Shown: positions 7,577 through 15,422 of the stretch, in pieces | How the letters are laid out: every line of letters begins with the position of its first letter | Numbering within the stretch: the first letter of the stretch is position 1 | From: Micropruina sonneratiae | GTDB taxonomy: Bacteria > Actinomycetota > Actinomycetes > Propionibacteriales > Propionibacteriaceae | Length of the DNA: 64,000 nt | Assembly: GCF_025972045.1 (NCBI RefSeq) | Contig: NZ_JAPDHX010000005.1 | Coordinates: 186,001 to 250,000, forward strand | Reading direction: 5' to 3' | Notes under the pieces: generated by a model | Told to the model about the DNA's origin: nothing | Database searches by the model: none | The model's input: the letters and a program-made list of their open reading frames with translations, nothing else | Translations under genes and position numbers: made by a program

Positions 7577-8798
7577 CGCCGGTGTCCACGTCGGGGACGC
7601 CGTCGACGTTCATGTCGGCATCACGGGCCCGGTGGGCGTCCCATCGCAGCAGCACCGCGCCCAGCACACCGGCCAGCAGCGACCCGGCCAGGATGCCCAC
7701 CTTCGCCGCCCCCAGGTGCTCGCCGCCCTCGAACGACAGTTCGGTGATCAACAGCGAGACGGTGAACCCGATTCCGGTCAGGAAACCGACCGGCAGCAGG
7801 TCACGCAGGCCGATGGCATCCGGCAGGCGCAGCGGGGTCAGTGTGGTGACCAGCGCGGTGACCCCGAGCACGCCGAGCACCTTGCCGGCCACCAGCCCGA
7901 CCAGCACCGCCCAGAACACGCTGCCGCCGGCCGACCCGGACAGCGAGACGCCGGCGGCGAAGAAGGCGAACACCGGCAGCGCGACGCCGGTCGACAGCGG
8001 CCGGACGGCCTCGTCGTAGCGATGGGTGCGCGGCTCGTCCTCGCCGTGCACGACCAGCGCCGGGACGCAGAAGCCGCACAGCACCGCAGCCACCGTGGCG
8101 TGCACCCCCGAGGCGTGCATGAAGCCCCAGGCGACAACCCCCACCGGCACCAGTACCCACCAACCGGTGCGGCGCAGCCGGACCAGCACCCCGTACACCA
8201 CGATGGCGGCCAGCGCGCAGCCCAGTGTCACCAGATCGATGTGGTCGGTGTAGACGACGGCGATCACGATAATGGCCAGCAGGTCGTCCACCACCGCCAG
8301 GGTCAGCAGGAACACCCGCAGCGCCCGCGGCAGGCCGCGTCCGAAGACGGCGAGGACGGCCAGCGCGAACGCGATGTCGGTGGCGGTCGGGATGGCCCAC
8401 CCCTCGACCGCGTCGTGGCTGCCGGTGCCGAGCACGATGGCCAGGAACAGCAGCGCCGGCAGCACCATGCCGCCGACCGCGGCGAGCACCGGCACGGCCG
8501 CCTCCTTCGGGTGCCGCAGGCTGCCCGCAACCACCTCGTGCTTGAGTTCGACCCCGACCACGAAGAAGAAGATCGCCAGCAGCCCGTCCGACGCCCAGTG
8601 CGCCAGCGACAGGTCCAGGTGCAGCGGCTCCCAGCCCAGCACCCAGTGCGAAAGGTCCTCGTATCCCTGTGCCCAGGGAGAGTTGGACCAGACCACCGCG
8701 AGCACCGCGGCGACAAGCAGCAGGACGCCGCCGTGCACCTCGTCGGCCAGCCACCGGGCGAGCCGGGCGAAGCGGGTGGGGGTGGCTGTCACGGTCAT
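7566..8798 (-). CDS. nhaA: Na+/H+ antiporter NhaA
   Basis: A 410-residue inner-membrane antiporter, which in the family exports Na+ in exchange for two H+ and supports salt and alkaline pH tolerance. About 11-12 hydrophobic segments are visible. The key motifs are GWAIPTATDIAFALAVLAVF (Thr-Asp of the crossing helix IV) and LLTLAVVDDLLAIIVIAV, the two neighbouring aspartates of helix V that bind the ion. FFFVVGVELKHEVVAG near residue 76 is also characteristic. The C-terminal tail is short and acidic. It stands alone, converging with a gene remnant and divergent from the NAGS-like gene. Confidence 0.95.
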   Translation of the reverse strand: MTVTATPTRFARLARWLADEVHGGVLLLVAAVLAVVWSNSPWAQGYEDLSHWVLGWEPLHLDLSLAHWASDGLLAIFFFVVGVELKHEVVAGSLRHPKEAAVPVLAAVGGMVLPALLFLAIVLGTGSHDAVEGWAIPTATDIAFALAVLAVFGRGLPRALRVFLLTLAVVDDLLAIIVIAVVYTDHIDLVTLGCALAAIVVYGVLVRLRRTGWWVLVPVGVVAWGFMHASGVHATVAAVLCGFCVPALVVHGEDEPRTHRYDEAVRPLSTGVALPVFAFFAAGVSLSGSAGGSVFWAVLVGLVAGKVLGVLGVTALVTTLTPLRLPDAIGLRDLLPVGFLTGIGFTVSLLITELSFEGGEHLGAAKVGILAGSLLAGVLGAVLLRWDAHRARDADMNVDGVPDVDTGVID

Positions 8799-8971
8799 CG
8801 GGTGGCCTCTCTGCAGTGGCGGCGACGCCCCGGGACGCCGGGACGGCCGACCAGACTTCCCGGCACTCCAGCGCTCAGCCTAGTGGTCGTGTGCCCGGGG
8901 CGGACCAGCGGCGCTGTCCGGCGCGCGAAAGCGTCAGCGAGCGACTGCCGGGCGGGCCACACTTGGCGGTG

Positions 8972-10123
8972 ATGAACGCCGTCCCGCCCAGCAGGCCCCG
9001 CCCGATCAGGCGGCGGCCCCCGGTGCCACACCCCGGTCTTCCCGGCGACATCCCGGGCGCCGAGCGCGCCTTCTTCGTCGAGGAGTTCCGCGGCATCACG
9101 ATCCTGGTGGCGCTGCCGGCGCTCACCGAGGGGGGCGTGGACGCCGTTGCGCGCACCGTGGCCGGCTTCGAGCCGGGCGACACCCGGTTCGTGCTGGTGC
9201 TCGACGGCGATGCCGACGCCCGGCGGATGCAGGCGGCGCTGACCGGCCGCTCGGCGGTGGTGGGCGCCCCCGAACCCGACGACCGGGCCGGACTGGCCCG
9301 ATTGTGGCTGACCGTCACCGACGAGCACGTGGCACTCGTCGCCGCGCCCGGCCGGGTCTTCGAGGTCGCCGGCACCCTGGCGGCGGGACTGCGGGCCACG
9401 AAAGTGGTGCTCACCGACCCCGACGGCGGCTGGGGCGATCCGCCGCGCAGCTTCGCCGACCTGCAGCTGTACCGGCGGCCGCTGCAGCGGGAACTGGACC
9501 GCCGCGGCATCGGCCACCTGCTGCCCGCCGCCGAACGCGCCCTGCGCGGCGGCGCCTACAGCGTGAACCTGTGCCGGGCCGAGGATCTCGAGGCCGAGCT
9601 GTTCACCTTCGACGGCGCCGGCACCCTGATGACCCTCGGCGGCTACCTGGCGCTGGCAGCGCTGCGGGTCGACGACCTACCCGCCGTCGAGGCGCTGGTG
9701 GCGCAAGGGGTGCGCGACGGCGTCCTGAAGCCGCGCAGCCGCAGCGAGATCGCCCGGATCGCCGCCGGCGGGCTCGGTGCGCGGGTCATCCGTACCGGCC
9801 ACCTGGCCGGCGTGGTGGGCCTGGAGACCGATCGCTACGCCGGCCTCGACGTGGCCGAGGTGTCCGGGCTGATCACGGTCAGCGAGTTCTCCGGTGCGGG
9901 CGCCGGCGGGCTGCTGGTGCAGGGCCTGCTGGCGCAGGCCGCCGAGCTGGGGCTACGGGCCGTCTTCGCCGTCACCGTCTCGGACAACGCGGCGGAGTTC
10001 TTCCTCGGCCGCGGCTTCACCGAGGTCGGCCGCGACGACGTGCCGGCCGCCAAGTGGACCGGCTACGACCCTGTCCGGCGTGGGCTGACCCGCTGCTTCT
10101 GGCACGACGTGGCGGCCCGGTGA
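8972..10123 (+). CDS. N-acetylglutamate synthase-like protein (amino acid kinase-like plus GNAT domains)
   Basis: A 383-residue two-domain protein. Residues about 25-230 resemble the amino acid kinase fold of ArgA-type N-acetylglutamate synthases, ending in AEDLEAELFTFDGAGTLMTL, close to the ELFT-DG-GT block of that family. Residues about 230-383 are a GNAT domain, with GAGAGGLLVQGLLAQAAELG (acetyl-CoA loop region), VSDNAAEFFLGRGF and PAAKWTGYDPVRR. The likely reaction is acetylation of glutamate with acetyl-CoA, the first step of arginine synthesis. Actinobacteria often use a short GNAT-only enzyme, so this long form is notable. The kinase part lacks a clear ATP site. GTG at 8969 is an alternative start, and CACACT at 8958 could be its -10. 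The next gene overlaps the stop by four bases. Confidence 0.7.
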   Translation: MNAVPPSRPRPIRRRPPVPHPGLPGDIPGAERAFFVEEFRGITILVALPALTEGGVDAVARTVAGFEPGDTRFVLVLDGDADARRMQAALTGRSAVVGAPEPDDRAGLARLWLTVTDEHVALVAAPGRVFEVAGTLAAGLRATKVVLTDPDGGWGDPPRSFADLQLYRRPLQRELDRRGIGHLLPAAERALRGGAYSVNLCRAEDLEAELFTFDGAGTLMTLGGYLALAALRVDDLPAVEALVAQGVRDGVLKPRSRSEIARIAAGGLGARVIRTGHLAGVVGLETDRYAGLDVAEVSGLITVSEFSGAGAGGLLVQGLLAQAAELGLRAVFAVTVSDNAAEFFLGRGFTEVGRDDVPAAKWTGYDPVRRGLTRCFWHDVAAR

Positions 10124-10773
10124 CCGTCGTGCAGGTGGTCGGCTGGCTCGCCACCGCCGTCGGGATGTCGCTGGGCCTGCCCCAGTTGCTCAAGCTGCTG
10201 CGCACCCGCAACGTCGAGGGGTTGTCGCTGTTCGCCTGGCAGGCCACCTTGGTGGTCAACGTCATCTGGCTGGTGCACGGCCTGCGCATCGAGCAGCCGC
10301 CGCAGTGGCTGACCAACGTCTTCGCGCTGAGCACCACCCTGCCACTGGTCGTGCTGCTGACCCGCGCGCGCCGGGTCCCGCTCGTCCGGACGCTGTGGCC
10401 GGCCCTGGCCTCGGCGGCGGTGATCATCGGCATCGACGTGCTGTTCGGATCGGCGATCTACGGGCTGGCCGCGATCCCTCCTGCCATCGCCGCCACCGGC
10501 GGCCAGAGCGTCGAGCTCGTCCGGGCCGAGCACGTCAAGGGCGTCTCGGCGGTGTTCACGATCGGTGCGTTCGTCAACCAGTGCCTGTGGCTGGCCTTCG
10601 CGTTCCTGATCGCGGACGCGGGCTCGATCATCGCCACCACGATCCCGTGGGCGATCACCGGCTTCAACCTCGTCTGGTACGGGTTGCGGCTGTTGGGGCT
10701 GCGCGCCTTCGACGCCCGGTCGCCGGCTCTCGTCCGGGTAGGGGCGGTGCGCCGGCACGCCGAGCGCAGCTGA
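10120..10773 (+). CDS. SWEET-like membrane protein with two PQ-loop repeats
   Basis: A 217-residue integral membrane protein with about seven hydrophobic helices. A first PQ-loop unit is at residues 6-55 (GMSLGLPQLLKLLRTRNVEG and LSLFAWQATLVVNVIWLVHG). A second is near 115-170 (ATGGQSVELVRAEHVKGVSA and FTIGAFVNQCLWLAFAFL). Bacterial SemiSWEET sugar carriers usually have one three-helix unit of about 90 residues; this one carries two joined by a linker helix, as in eukaryotic SWEETs. In the second repeat the PQ pair is degenerate (GQSVEL). Translation is coupled to the NAGS-like gene by a GTGA overlap. The substrate is unknown; a sugar or an amino acid is possible. Confidence 0.7.
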   Translation: MTVVQVVGWLATAVGMSLGLPQLLKLLRTRNVEGLSLFAWQATLVVNVIWLVHGLRIEQPPQWLTNVFALSTTLPLVVLLTRARRVPLVRTLWPALASAAVIIGIDVLFGSAIYGLAAIPPAIAATGGQSVELVRAEHVKGVSAVFTIGAFVNQCLWLAFAFLIADAGSIIATTIPWAITGFNLVWYGLRLLGLRAFDARSPALVRVGAVRRHAERS

Positions 10774-10776
10774 CGC

Positions 10777-11409
10777 TCAGTCGTCGGAGCCGCGGGGGAT
10801 GCCCAGGGTCGCCAGCAGATCCTCGTGGAACTGGATCCAGACCAGCTGCACCGATGCCCGGTCGGGCGCGTCCAGCCATTCGTGGCGACCGTGCCGCACC
10901 TTCGACAGCGCCTGGTGGTGCCGGTGCGCATACCCGTCGAAGCGGTGCAGCACTCCGCTGAGCACCGCGTTGAGGTCGGCGAGCGCGGCGTCCACCGCTT
11001 CGAGTTCGACCAGCACCCGGGCGTCCCAGACCGGATCGTCGTGATCATTGGCCGCGAACCGGTCCCACCGGGTCGGCCGCAGTTGCCAGTTGGTGCAGGC
11101 CACTCCGTGCCGCCGGTTCAGCGGCCGGAACCGTTGGTGCACCTGGGCCACCAGGGCCCGGCCCGCCACGGCGTCCAGTTCGGCCGCGAGCGTGCGTTCG
11201 TTCTCGGCCCGGCCCCGCTCGGTGAGCGACCAGGACTCGCCGTAGACGTCGTGCCGGCTCACCCAGCCGTAGGCCTGGAAGTCGAGCAGATGCTCGCGCA
11301 CATCGTCCGACGACAGCCCGAACCGCCGGGCCACCGCCTCGGTGCTCGGCCCGCCCAGCACCCGGACGCCGTGCAGCGCCAGCAGGTCGGGGGCCGAGCG
11401 CGCCACCAT
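10777..11409 (-). CDS. winged-helix transcriptional regulator
   Basis: A 210-residue protein with an N-terminal helix-turn-helix near residues 18-50 (STEAVARRFGLSSDDVREHL) followed by a wing-like SWSLTERGRAENER. The C-terminal part is rich in Trp, His and Arg and resembles no ligand domain I can name. It starts five bases after the aldo/keto reductase stop, so the two are probably one transcript read leftward. It may regulate that reductase or sense its substrate; this is inference from position only. Its stop lies four bases from that of the convergent PQ-loop gene, where GAGCG/CGCTC forms a small inverted repeat. Confidence 0.6.
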   Translation of the reverse strand: MVARSAPDLLALHGVRVLGGPSTEAVARRFGLSSDDVREHLLDFQAYGWVSRHDVYGESWSLTERGRAENERTLAAELDAVAGRALVAQVHQRFRPLNRRHGVACTNWQLRPTRWDRFAANDHDDPVWDARVLVELEAVDAALADLNAVLSGVLHRFDGYAHRHHQALSKVRHGRHEWLDAPDRASVQLVWIQFHEDLLATLGIPRGSDD

Positions 11410-11414
11410 CGGCG

Positions 11415-12371
11415 TCAGGCGAAGGTGGTGTACGAGAAGGCCGGGTTGTGCCGCAACTCGTCCAGCTCGGCCAGGTCGGACGCCGTGGGCTGCCACTGCG
11501 CCGCCTCGACGTTGGCGGCGATCTGTTCGGGACGGGTCGCGCCGCTGATCACGCTCGGCACGGCCGGCTGGGCGGCGAGGCCGCCGATCGCGACGGTGAG
11601 CAACGACAGGCCGCGGGCGTCGGCGTAGCCCTGCAGCGCCTCGATCCGGTCCCAGTCGGCACCTTCCAGCCGGGCGGTCTGGCTGGCCAGCCGGCTGCCC
11701 TCGGGGGCTGCCTCGCCCCGGCTGTACTTGCCGGTCAGCAGCCCGTAGGCGAGCGGGAAGTACGGCAGCACGCCGATGCCCGCGTGCTCGCAGGCCGGAA
11801 CGAGTTCGTCCTCGGCGGCCCGGTTGTACAGCGAGTACTCGTTCTGCGCCGAGACGAACCGCTGCAGGCCCGAGTTGCGCGCCGTCCAGTCGGCGTCCGT
11901 CACCTGCCAGGCGGTGAGGTTCGACGATCCGAGGTAGAGCACCTTGCCTTCGGCGACCAGTTCGCTCATCGCTTCGAGGGTCTCCTCGATCGGGGTGATC
12001 GGATCGGGCCGGTGCAGCTGGTACAGGTCGATGTAGTCGGTGCCGAGCCGGTGGAGGCTGGCCTCCACCGCCCGGCGCACGTAGCGGCGCGAGCCGTGCG
12101 TGCCGAAGTGCTCGGCGTCGTGATCACCCATGCCGAACTTGGTGGCGACGATCACGTCCTCGCGGCGCGACCCCAGCGCCCGGCCCAGGTACTCCTCGCT
12201 GGTGCCGTCGGCGTAGGAGTCCGCGGTGTCGAACAGGGTGATGCCGTGCTCGATCGCGGCGTCCACCACCGCTTTGGTCTGGTTGTAGTCGATCCGGGCG
12301 CCGAAGGCGTTACAGCCCACGCCCACCACCGAGACCCGCAGGCCGCTGTCTCCCACCGATTGGTAACGCAT
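11415..12371 (-). CDS. aldo/keto reductase
   Basis: A 318-residue NADPH-dependent reductase of the AKR superfamily, (beta/alpha)8 barrel, acting on aldehydes or ketones. The catalytic tetrad is visible: Asp and Tyr in ITLFDTADSYADGTSEEYLG, Lys in VIVATKFG, and His in DLYQLHRPDP. GSSNLTAWQV and PSVISGATRPEQIAANV are the NADPH-binding C-terminal motifs. The layout resembles the YajO/Gpr (AKR11-14) branch. Its start follows a leaderless hexamer, TAGGTT, six bases away. It heads a short operon with a winged-helix regulator. Substrate unknown. Confidence 0.88.
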   Translation of the reverse strand: MRYQSVGDSGLRVSVVGVGCNAFGARIDYNQTKAVVDAAIEHGITLFDTADSYADGTSEEYLGRALGSRREDVIVATKFGMGDHDAEHFGTHGSRRYVRRAVEASLHRLGTDYIDLYQLHRPDPITPIEETLEAMSELVAEGKVLYLGSSNLTAWQVTDADWTARNSGLQRFVSAQNEYSLYNRAAEDELVPACEHAGIGVLPYFPLAYGLLTGKYSRGEAAPEGSRLASQTARLEGADWDRIEALQGYADARGLSLLTVAIGGLAAQPAVPSVISGATRPEQIAANVEAAQWQPTASDLAELDELRHNPAFSYTTFA

Positions 12372-12377
12372 GCCTGC

Positions 12378-12383
12378 AACCTA
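12378..12383 (-). promoter_or_regulatory. probable -10 hexamer TAGGTT of a leaderless transcript
   Basis: On the minus strand TAGGTT is followed by GCAGGC and then the ATG of the aldo/keto reductase at 12371. Spacing is exactly six bases. Confidence 0.6.
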
Positions 12384-12488
12384 CCCGGGTGGTCGGCTGC
12401 CGACCCGGGCCGACCGGACGCCGAACCGGCCGCGTCCCTGGCAGCGCGATAGCGTGGAGGTTCAGCCGACTCACCGAGGAGCTTCATC

Positions 12489-13898
12489 GTGAACAAAGCC
12501 GACTTCGTCGTCGTCGCCAACCGGCTCTCCGTCGATTCCGACGGCGAGGGCGGCTGGAAGCGGTCGCCGGGCGGCCTGGTCACGGCCCTCGAGCCGGTGA
12601 TGCGCAAGGCCGAGGGCGCCTGGGTCGGCTGGCCGGGCAAACCCGACCTCGAGCTGGAACCGTTCGAGTTCGAGGGCACCGACCTCATCCCGGTGACGCT
12701 CAGCGCCGAAGACGTCGAGCTGTACTACGAAGGCTTCTCCAACGACACCATCTGGCCGCTGTACCACGACGTGATCGCCGCTCCGCGCTACCGTCGCCCC
12801 TGGTGGGAGGCCTATGTGCGGGTCAACCAGCGGTTCGCGGACGCCGCCGCCGAGGCGGCCGCAACCGACGGCACCGTGTGGGTGCAGGACTATCAGCTGC
12901 AGCTGGTCCCGGCCATGCTGCGCGAGGCGCGGCCCGACCTGACCATCGGCTACTTCCACCACATCCCGTTCCCCGCCTACGGGCTGTACTCACAGCTGCC
13001 GTGGCGCCGGCAGGTGCTCGAGGGGCTGCTGGGCGCGGACGTGATCGGCTTCCAGCGGGTCGCGGACGCCGGCAACTTCGCCCGCGCCGTGCGGCGGTTG
13101 TTCAAGTACGACACCAAGGCGTCCGGCATCACAGTGCCGCTGCCCGACGGGGGCAGCCGCAAGGCACTGGCCAAGGCGTTCCCGATCTCGATCGACGCCG
13201 AGTCCTACATCGAACTGGCGCAGCGCGACGACATCAAGGCCCGGGCCCGGGAGATCCGCGAAGGGTTGGGCAACCCGGCCACGGTGCTGCTGGGGGTGGA
13301 CCGGCTGGACTACACCAAGGGCATCCAGCATCGGCTGAAGGCCTTCGGCGAACTGTTGCAGGAGGACCGGCTGGCCAACGCCGACGCCACCCTGGTGCAG
13401 GTGGCCAGCCCCAGCCGCGAACGGGTCGAGACCTACGCCCAGTTGCGCGACGACATCGAGCTGACCGTCGGCCGGATCAACGGCGACTTCGACACCGTCG
13501 GCCACACCGCCATCCGCTACCTGCACCAGTCGTTCCCCAAGGAGGAGATGGTGGCGCTGTACCTGGCGGCCGACGTGATGCTGGTGACGGCCCTGCGCGA
13601 CGGGATGAACCTGGTGGCCAAGGAGTACGTCGCGGCCCGCACCGACAACCGCGGCGTGCTGGTGCTGAGCGAGTTCGCCGGCGCCCACGATGAGCTGCGC
13701 GCCGCCGTGCACGTCAACCCGCACGACATCGAGGGCCTGAAGGACGCCGTCATGCAGGCGGTCGAGATGCCGCCGGCCGAACAGCGCAGACGGATGCGGT
13801 CGCTGCGCAAGCGGGTCATCGAACACGACGTGGAGGCGTGGTCGAAGGACTTCCTGGACGCCCTGTCGAAGGTGCGCGGCAAGGACGTGACCGAATGA
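12489..13898 (+). CDS. otsA: trehalose-6-phosphate synthase (OtsA)
   Basis: A 469-residue GT20 glycosyltransferase that joins glucose from a nucleotide sugar to glucose 6-phosphate, giving trehalose 6-phosphate for the osmotic and stress protectant trehalose. Motifs: FVVVANRLSVDSD at the N-terminus, WVQDYQLQLVPAML near residue 138, YFHHIPFPAYGLYSQLPWR near 160, LLGVDRLDYTKGIQHRLKAF near 270 and TALRDGMNLVAKEYVAARTD near 365, the nucleotide-sugar and phosphate sites. The start is a GTG with GAGGAG seven bases upstream. It overlaps otsB by four bases, so the two enzymes are made together. Confidence 0.96.
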   Translation: MNKADFVVVANRLSVDSDGEGGWKRSPGGLVTALEPVMRKAEGAWVGWPGKPDLELEPFEFEGTDLIPVTLSAEDVELYYEGFSNDTIWPLYHDVIAAPRYRRPWWEAYVRVNQRFADAAAEAAATDGTVWVQDYQLQLVPAMLREARPDLTIGYFHHIPFPAYGLYSQLPWRRQVLEGLLGADVIGFQRVADAGNFARAVRRLFKYDTKASGITVPLPDGGSRKALAKAFPISIDAESYIELAQRDDIKARAREIREGLGNPATVLLGVDRLDYTKGIQHRLKAFGELLQEDRLANADATLVQVASPSRERVETYAQLRDDIELTVGRINGDFDTVGHTAIRYLHQSFPKEEMVALYLAADVMLVTALRDGMNLVAKEYVAARTDNRGVLVLSEFAGAHDELRAAVHVNPHDIEGLKDAVMQAVEMPPAEQRRRMRSLRKRVIEHDVEAWSKDFLDALSKVRGKDVTE

Positions 13899-14692
13899 GC
13901 GCCACCGTGGAGACGCTGGCCCGCACCGAACGGCTGCTGGTCGCGCTCGACTTCGACGGCACCCTCGCGCCGCTGACCGACGAGCCGATGGCGGCCCGGA
14001 TGCTGCCCGAGGCCCGCGAGGCGGTCACCGCGCTGGCCGCCCTGCCCGACACCACCGTCGCGCTGGTGTCCGGCCGGGCACTGCCCGACCTGCGGATCAT
14101 CGCCGAGCACGACGACGACTCCGCGTTGCTGCTGGCCGGATCGCACGGCGCCGAGTTCTGGACCGGCGGCCAGGCCGAGGCCACCGACGACGACGCCGAG
14201 GCGATGGCGCTGCGCGACGAGCTGCGCGGGAAGGCCGAAGGCCTGGTCGAGCCGTGGGAGGGGGTCTGGGTCGAGCCCAAGACGTTCGGCTTCGCCGTCC
14301 ACACCCGGCTGGCCGACGAGGTCACCTCGGCCACGGCGACCGAGGCGATGGACGAACTGGTCCGCACCGAGGCGCCCCGGTGGCGCCGCCGGCTGGGCCA
14401 CAACATCGTCGAGTACGCCTTCCGCGACGAGGGCAAGGACACCGCCGTGCGGGTGCTGCGCGAGCTCACCGGCGCGACGGCGGTGCTGTTCGCCGGCGAC
14501 GACACCACCGACGAGGACGCCCTAGCCAGCCTGGGCGAAGGCGATCTGGGGGTGCTCGTCGGCGACCGGGACACCCACGCCAGCCTGACCGTGCCCGACA
14601 TCCCGGCGATGGCGGCGCTGCTCGGCCGGCTCGCCGGCCTGCGGGCGCAGGCCCCCCGACCGGGTGGGTTGTCGCGCACGGACACTGCCTAG
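13895..14692 (+). CDS. otsB: trehalose-6-phosphate phosphatase (OtsB)
   Basis: A 265-residue HAD-superfamily phosphatase that completes trehalose synthesis by removing the phosphate made by OtsA. Motif I is LLVALDFDGTLAPLTDEP (nucleophile and acid Asp), motif II is VALVSGRALPDL, and motif IV is AVLFAGDDTTDEDALASL; GSHGAEFWTGG and EPKTFGFAVHTR belong to the sugar-binding cap. The ATG overlaps the otsA stop (ATGA), indicating translational coupling. The stop codon is part of the -10 hexamer of the next gene. Confidence 0.95.
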   Translation: MSATVETLARTERLLVALDFDGTLAPLTDEPMAARMLPEAREAVTALAALPDTTVALVSGRALPDLRIIAEHDDDSALLLAGSHGAEFWTGGQAEATDDDAEAMALRDELRGKAEGLVEPWEGVWVEPKTFGFAVHTRLADEVTSATATEAMDELVRTEAPRWRRRLGHNIVEYAFRDEGKDTAVRVLRELTGATAVLFAGDDTTDEDALASLGEGDLGVLVGDRDTHASLTVPDIPAMAALLGRLAGLRAQAPRPGGLSRTDTA

Positions 14693-14695
14693 ACT
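14690..14695 (+). promoter_or_regulatory. probable -10 hexamer TAGACT of a leaderless transcript
   Basis: TAGACT, six bases (TGACCG here reads as the gap), then the GTG at 14702. The first three bases of the hexamer are the otsB stop codon, so the next gene probably has its own promoter despite being only nine bases away. Confidence 0.55.
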
Positions 14696-14701
14696 TGACC
14701 G

Positions 14702-15421
14702 GTGCCGGTCTTCGCCGAACTGCGCGCCTTCTTCCGCGCCAGCCTCGTCGATCCGGTGCGCTCCGACCAGGGCGAGGAGCCGGGCCCGATCCGGCGGCGA
14801 AGGGTGGTCACCGCGGCCACCCTGCTGGCCGGGGCCCTGATGCTCGGCTGGTCGCTGTCGATCAGTCCCGGCGACCCGCTGTTCTACCCGGCCACCGTGG
14901 GGGTGGCGGCGATCTGGGTGGTGGGGGCCTTCGCGTCCGGCCCGCTGCACCTGGGCACGGCCCGGACCCGCGACGGAGGTTCCAGCCGCTCGCTACTGCA
15001 GGGCCTCATCCTCGGCGCCCTGCTGCTGGCGCTGTTCCTGGCCGGTGCGGTGCTGGTCGGCCGGGTGGACCCGCTGCGGGCGCCGGTCGACTCGCTGCTG
15101 GCGCACGCCCGGTTCGGTTCGCTGCCGATCGTGGCGGCGATCACCGCGGTCAACGGCGTCGCCGAGGAGTTGTTCTTCCGCGGCGCGGTCTTCGCCGCCG
15201 CACCGCACCGCTGGCGGGTCTGGCTCAGCACCGCCGCCTACGCCCTGGCCACGGTGCTGTCCGGCGTCGCGCTGCTGGTGCTCGCCGCGGTGGCGCTGGG
15301 GCTGCTGACCGGGCTGCAGCGGCGGGTCACCGGCGGCGTCCTGGGCCCGATCGTGACCCACCTCACCTGGTCGCTCGGCATGCTCCTCGCGCTGCCGTGG
15401 GCCCTGGACGTTTGGAGATGA
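14702..15421 (+). CDS. CPBP family intramembrane metalloprotease-like protein
   Basis: A 239-residue membrane protein with about six hydrophobic segments. It carries the CPBP (Abi/Rce1-like) signature NGVAEELFFRGAVFAA near residues 152-167, the EE-x3-R motif of the glutamate active site. TGGVLGPIVTHLTWSLGMLL near the C-terminus supplies the conserved His. Such proteins cleave or bind membrane peptides and prenylated substrates; the substrate here is unknown. The start is a GTG with no Shine-Dalgarno, after the hexamer at 14690. The next gene begins two bases after its stop, so they are likely co-transcribed. Confidence 0.85.
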   Translation: MPVFAELRAFFRASLVDPVRSDQGEEPGPIRRRRVVTAATLLAGALMLGWSLSISPGDPLFYPATVGVAAIWVVGAFASGPLHLGTARTRDGGSSRSLLQGLILGALLLALFLAGAVLVGRVDPLRAPVDSLLAHARFGSLPIVAAITAVNGVAEELFFRGAVFAAAPHRWRVWLSTAAYALATVLSGVALLVLAAVALGLLTGLQRRVTGGVLGPIVTHLTWSLGMLLALPWALDVWR

Positions 15422-15422
15422 C

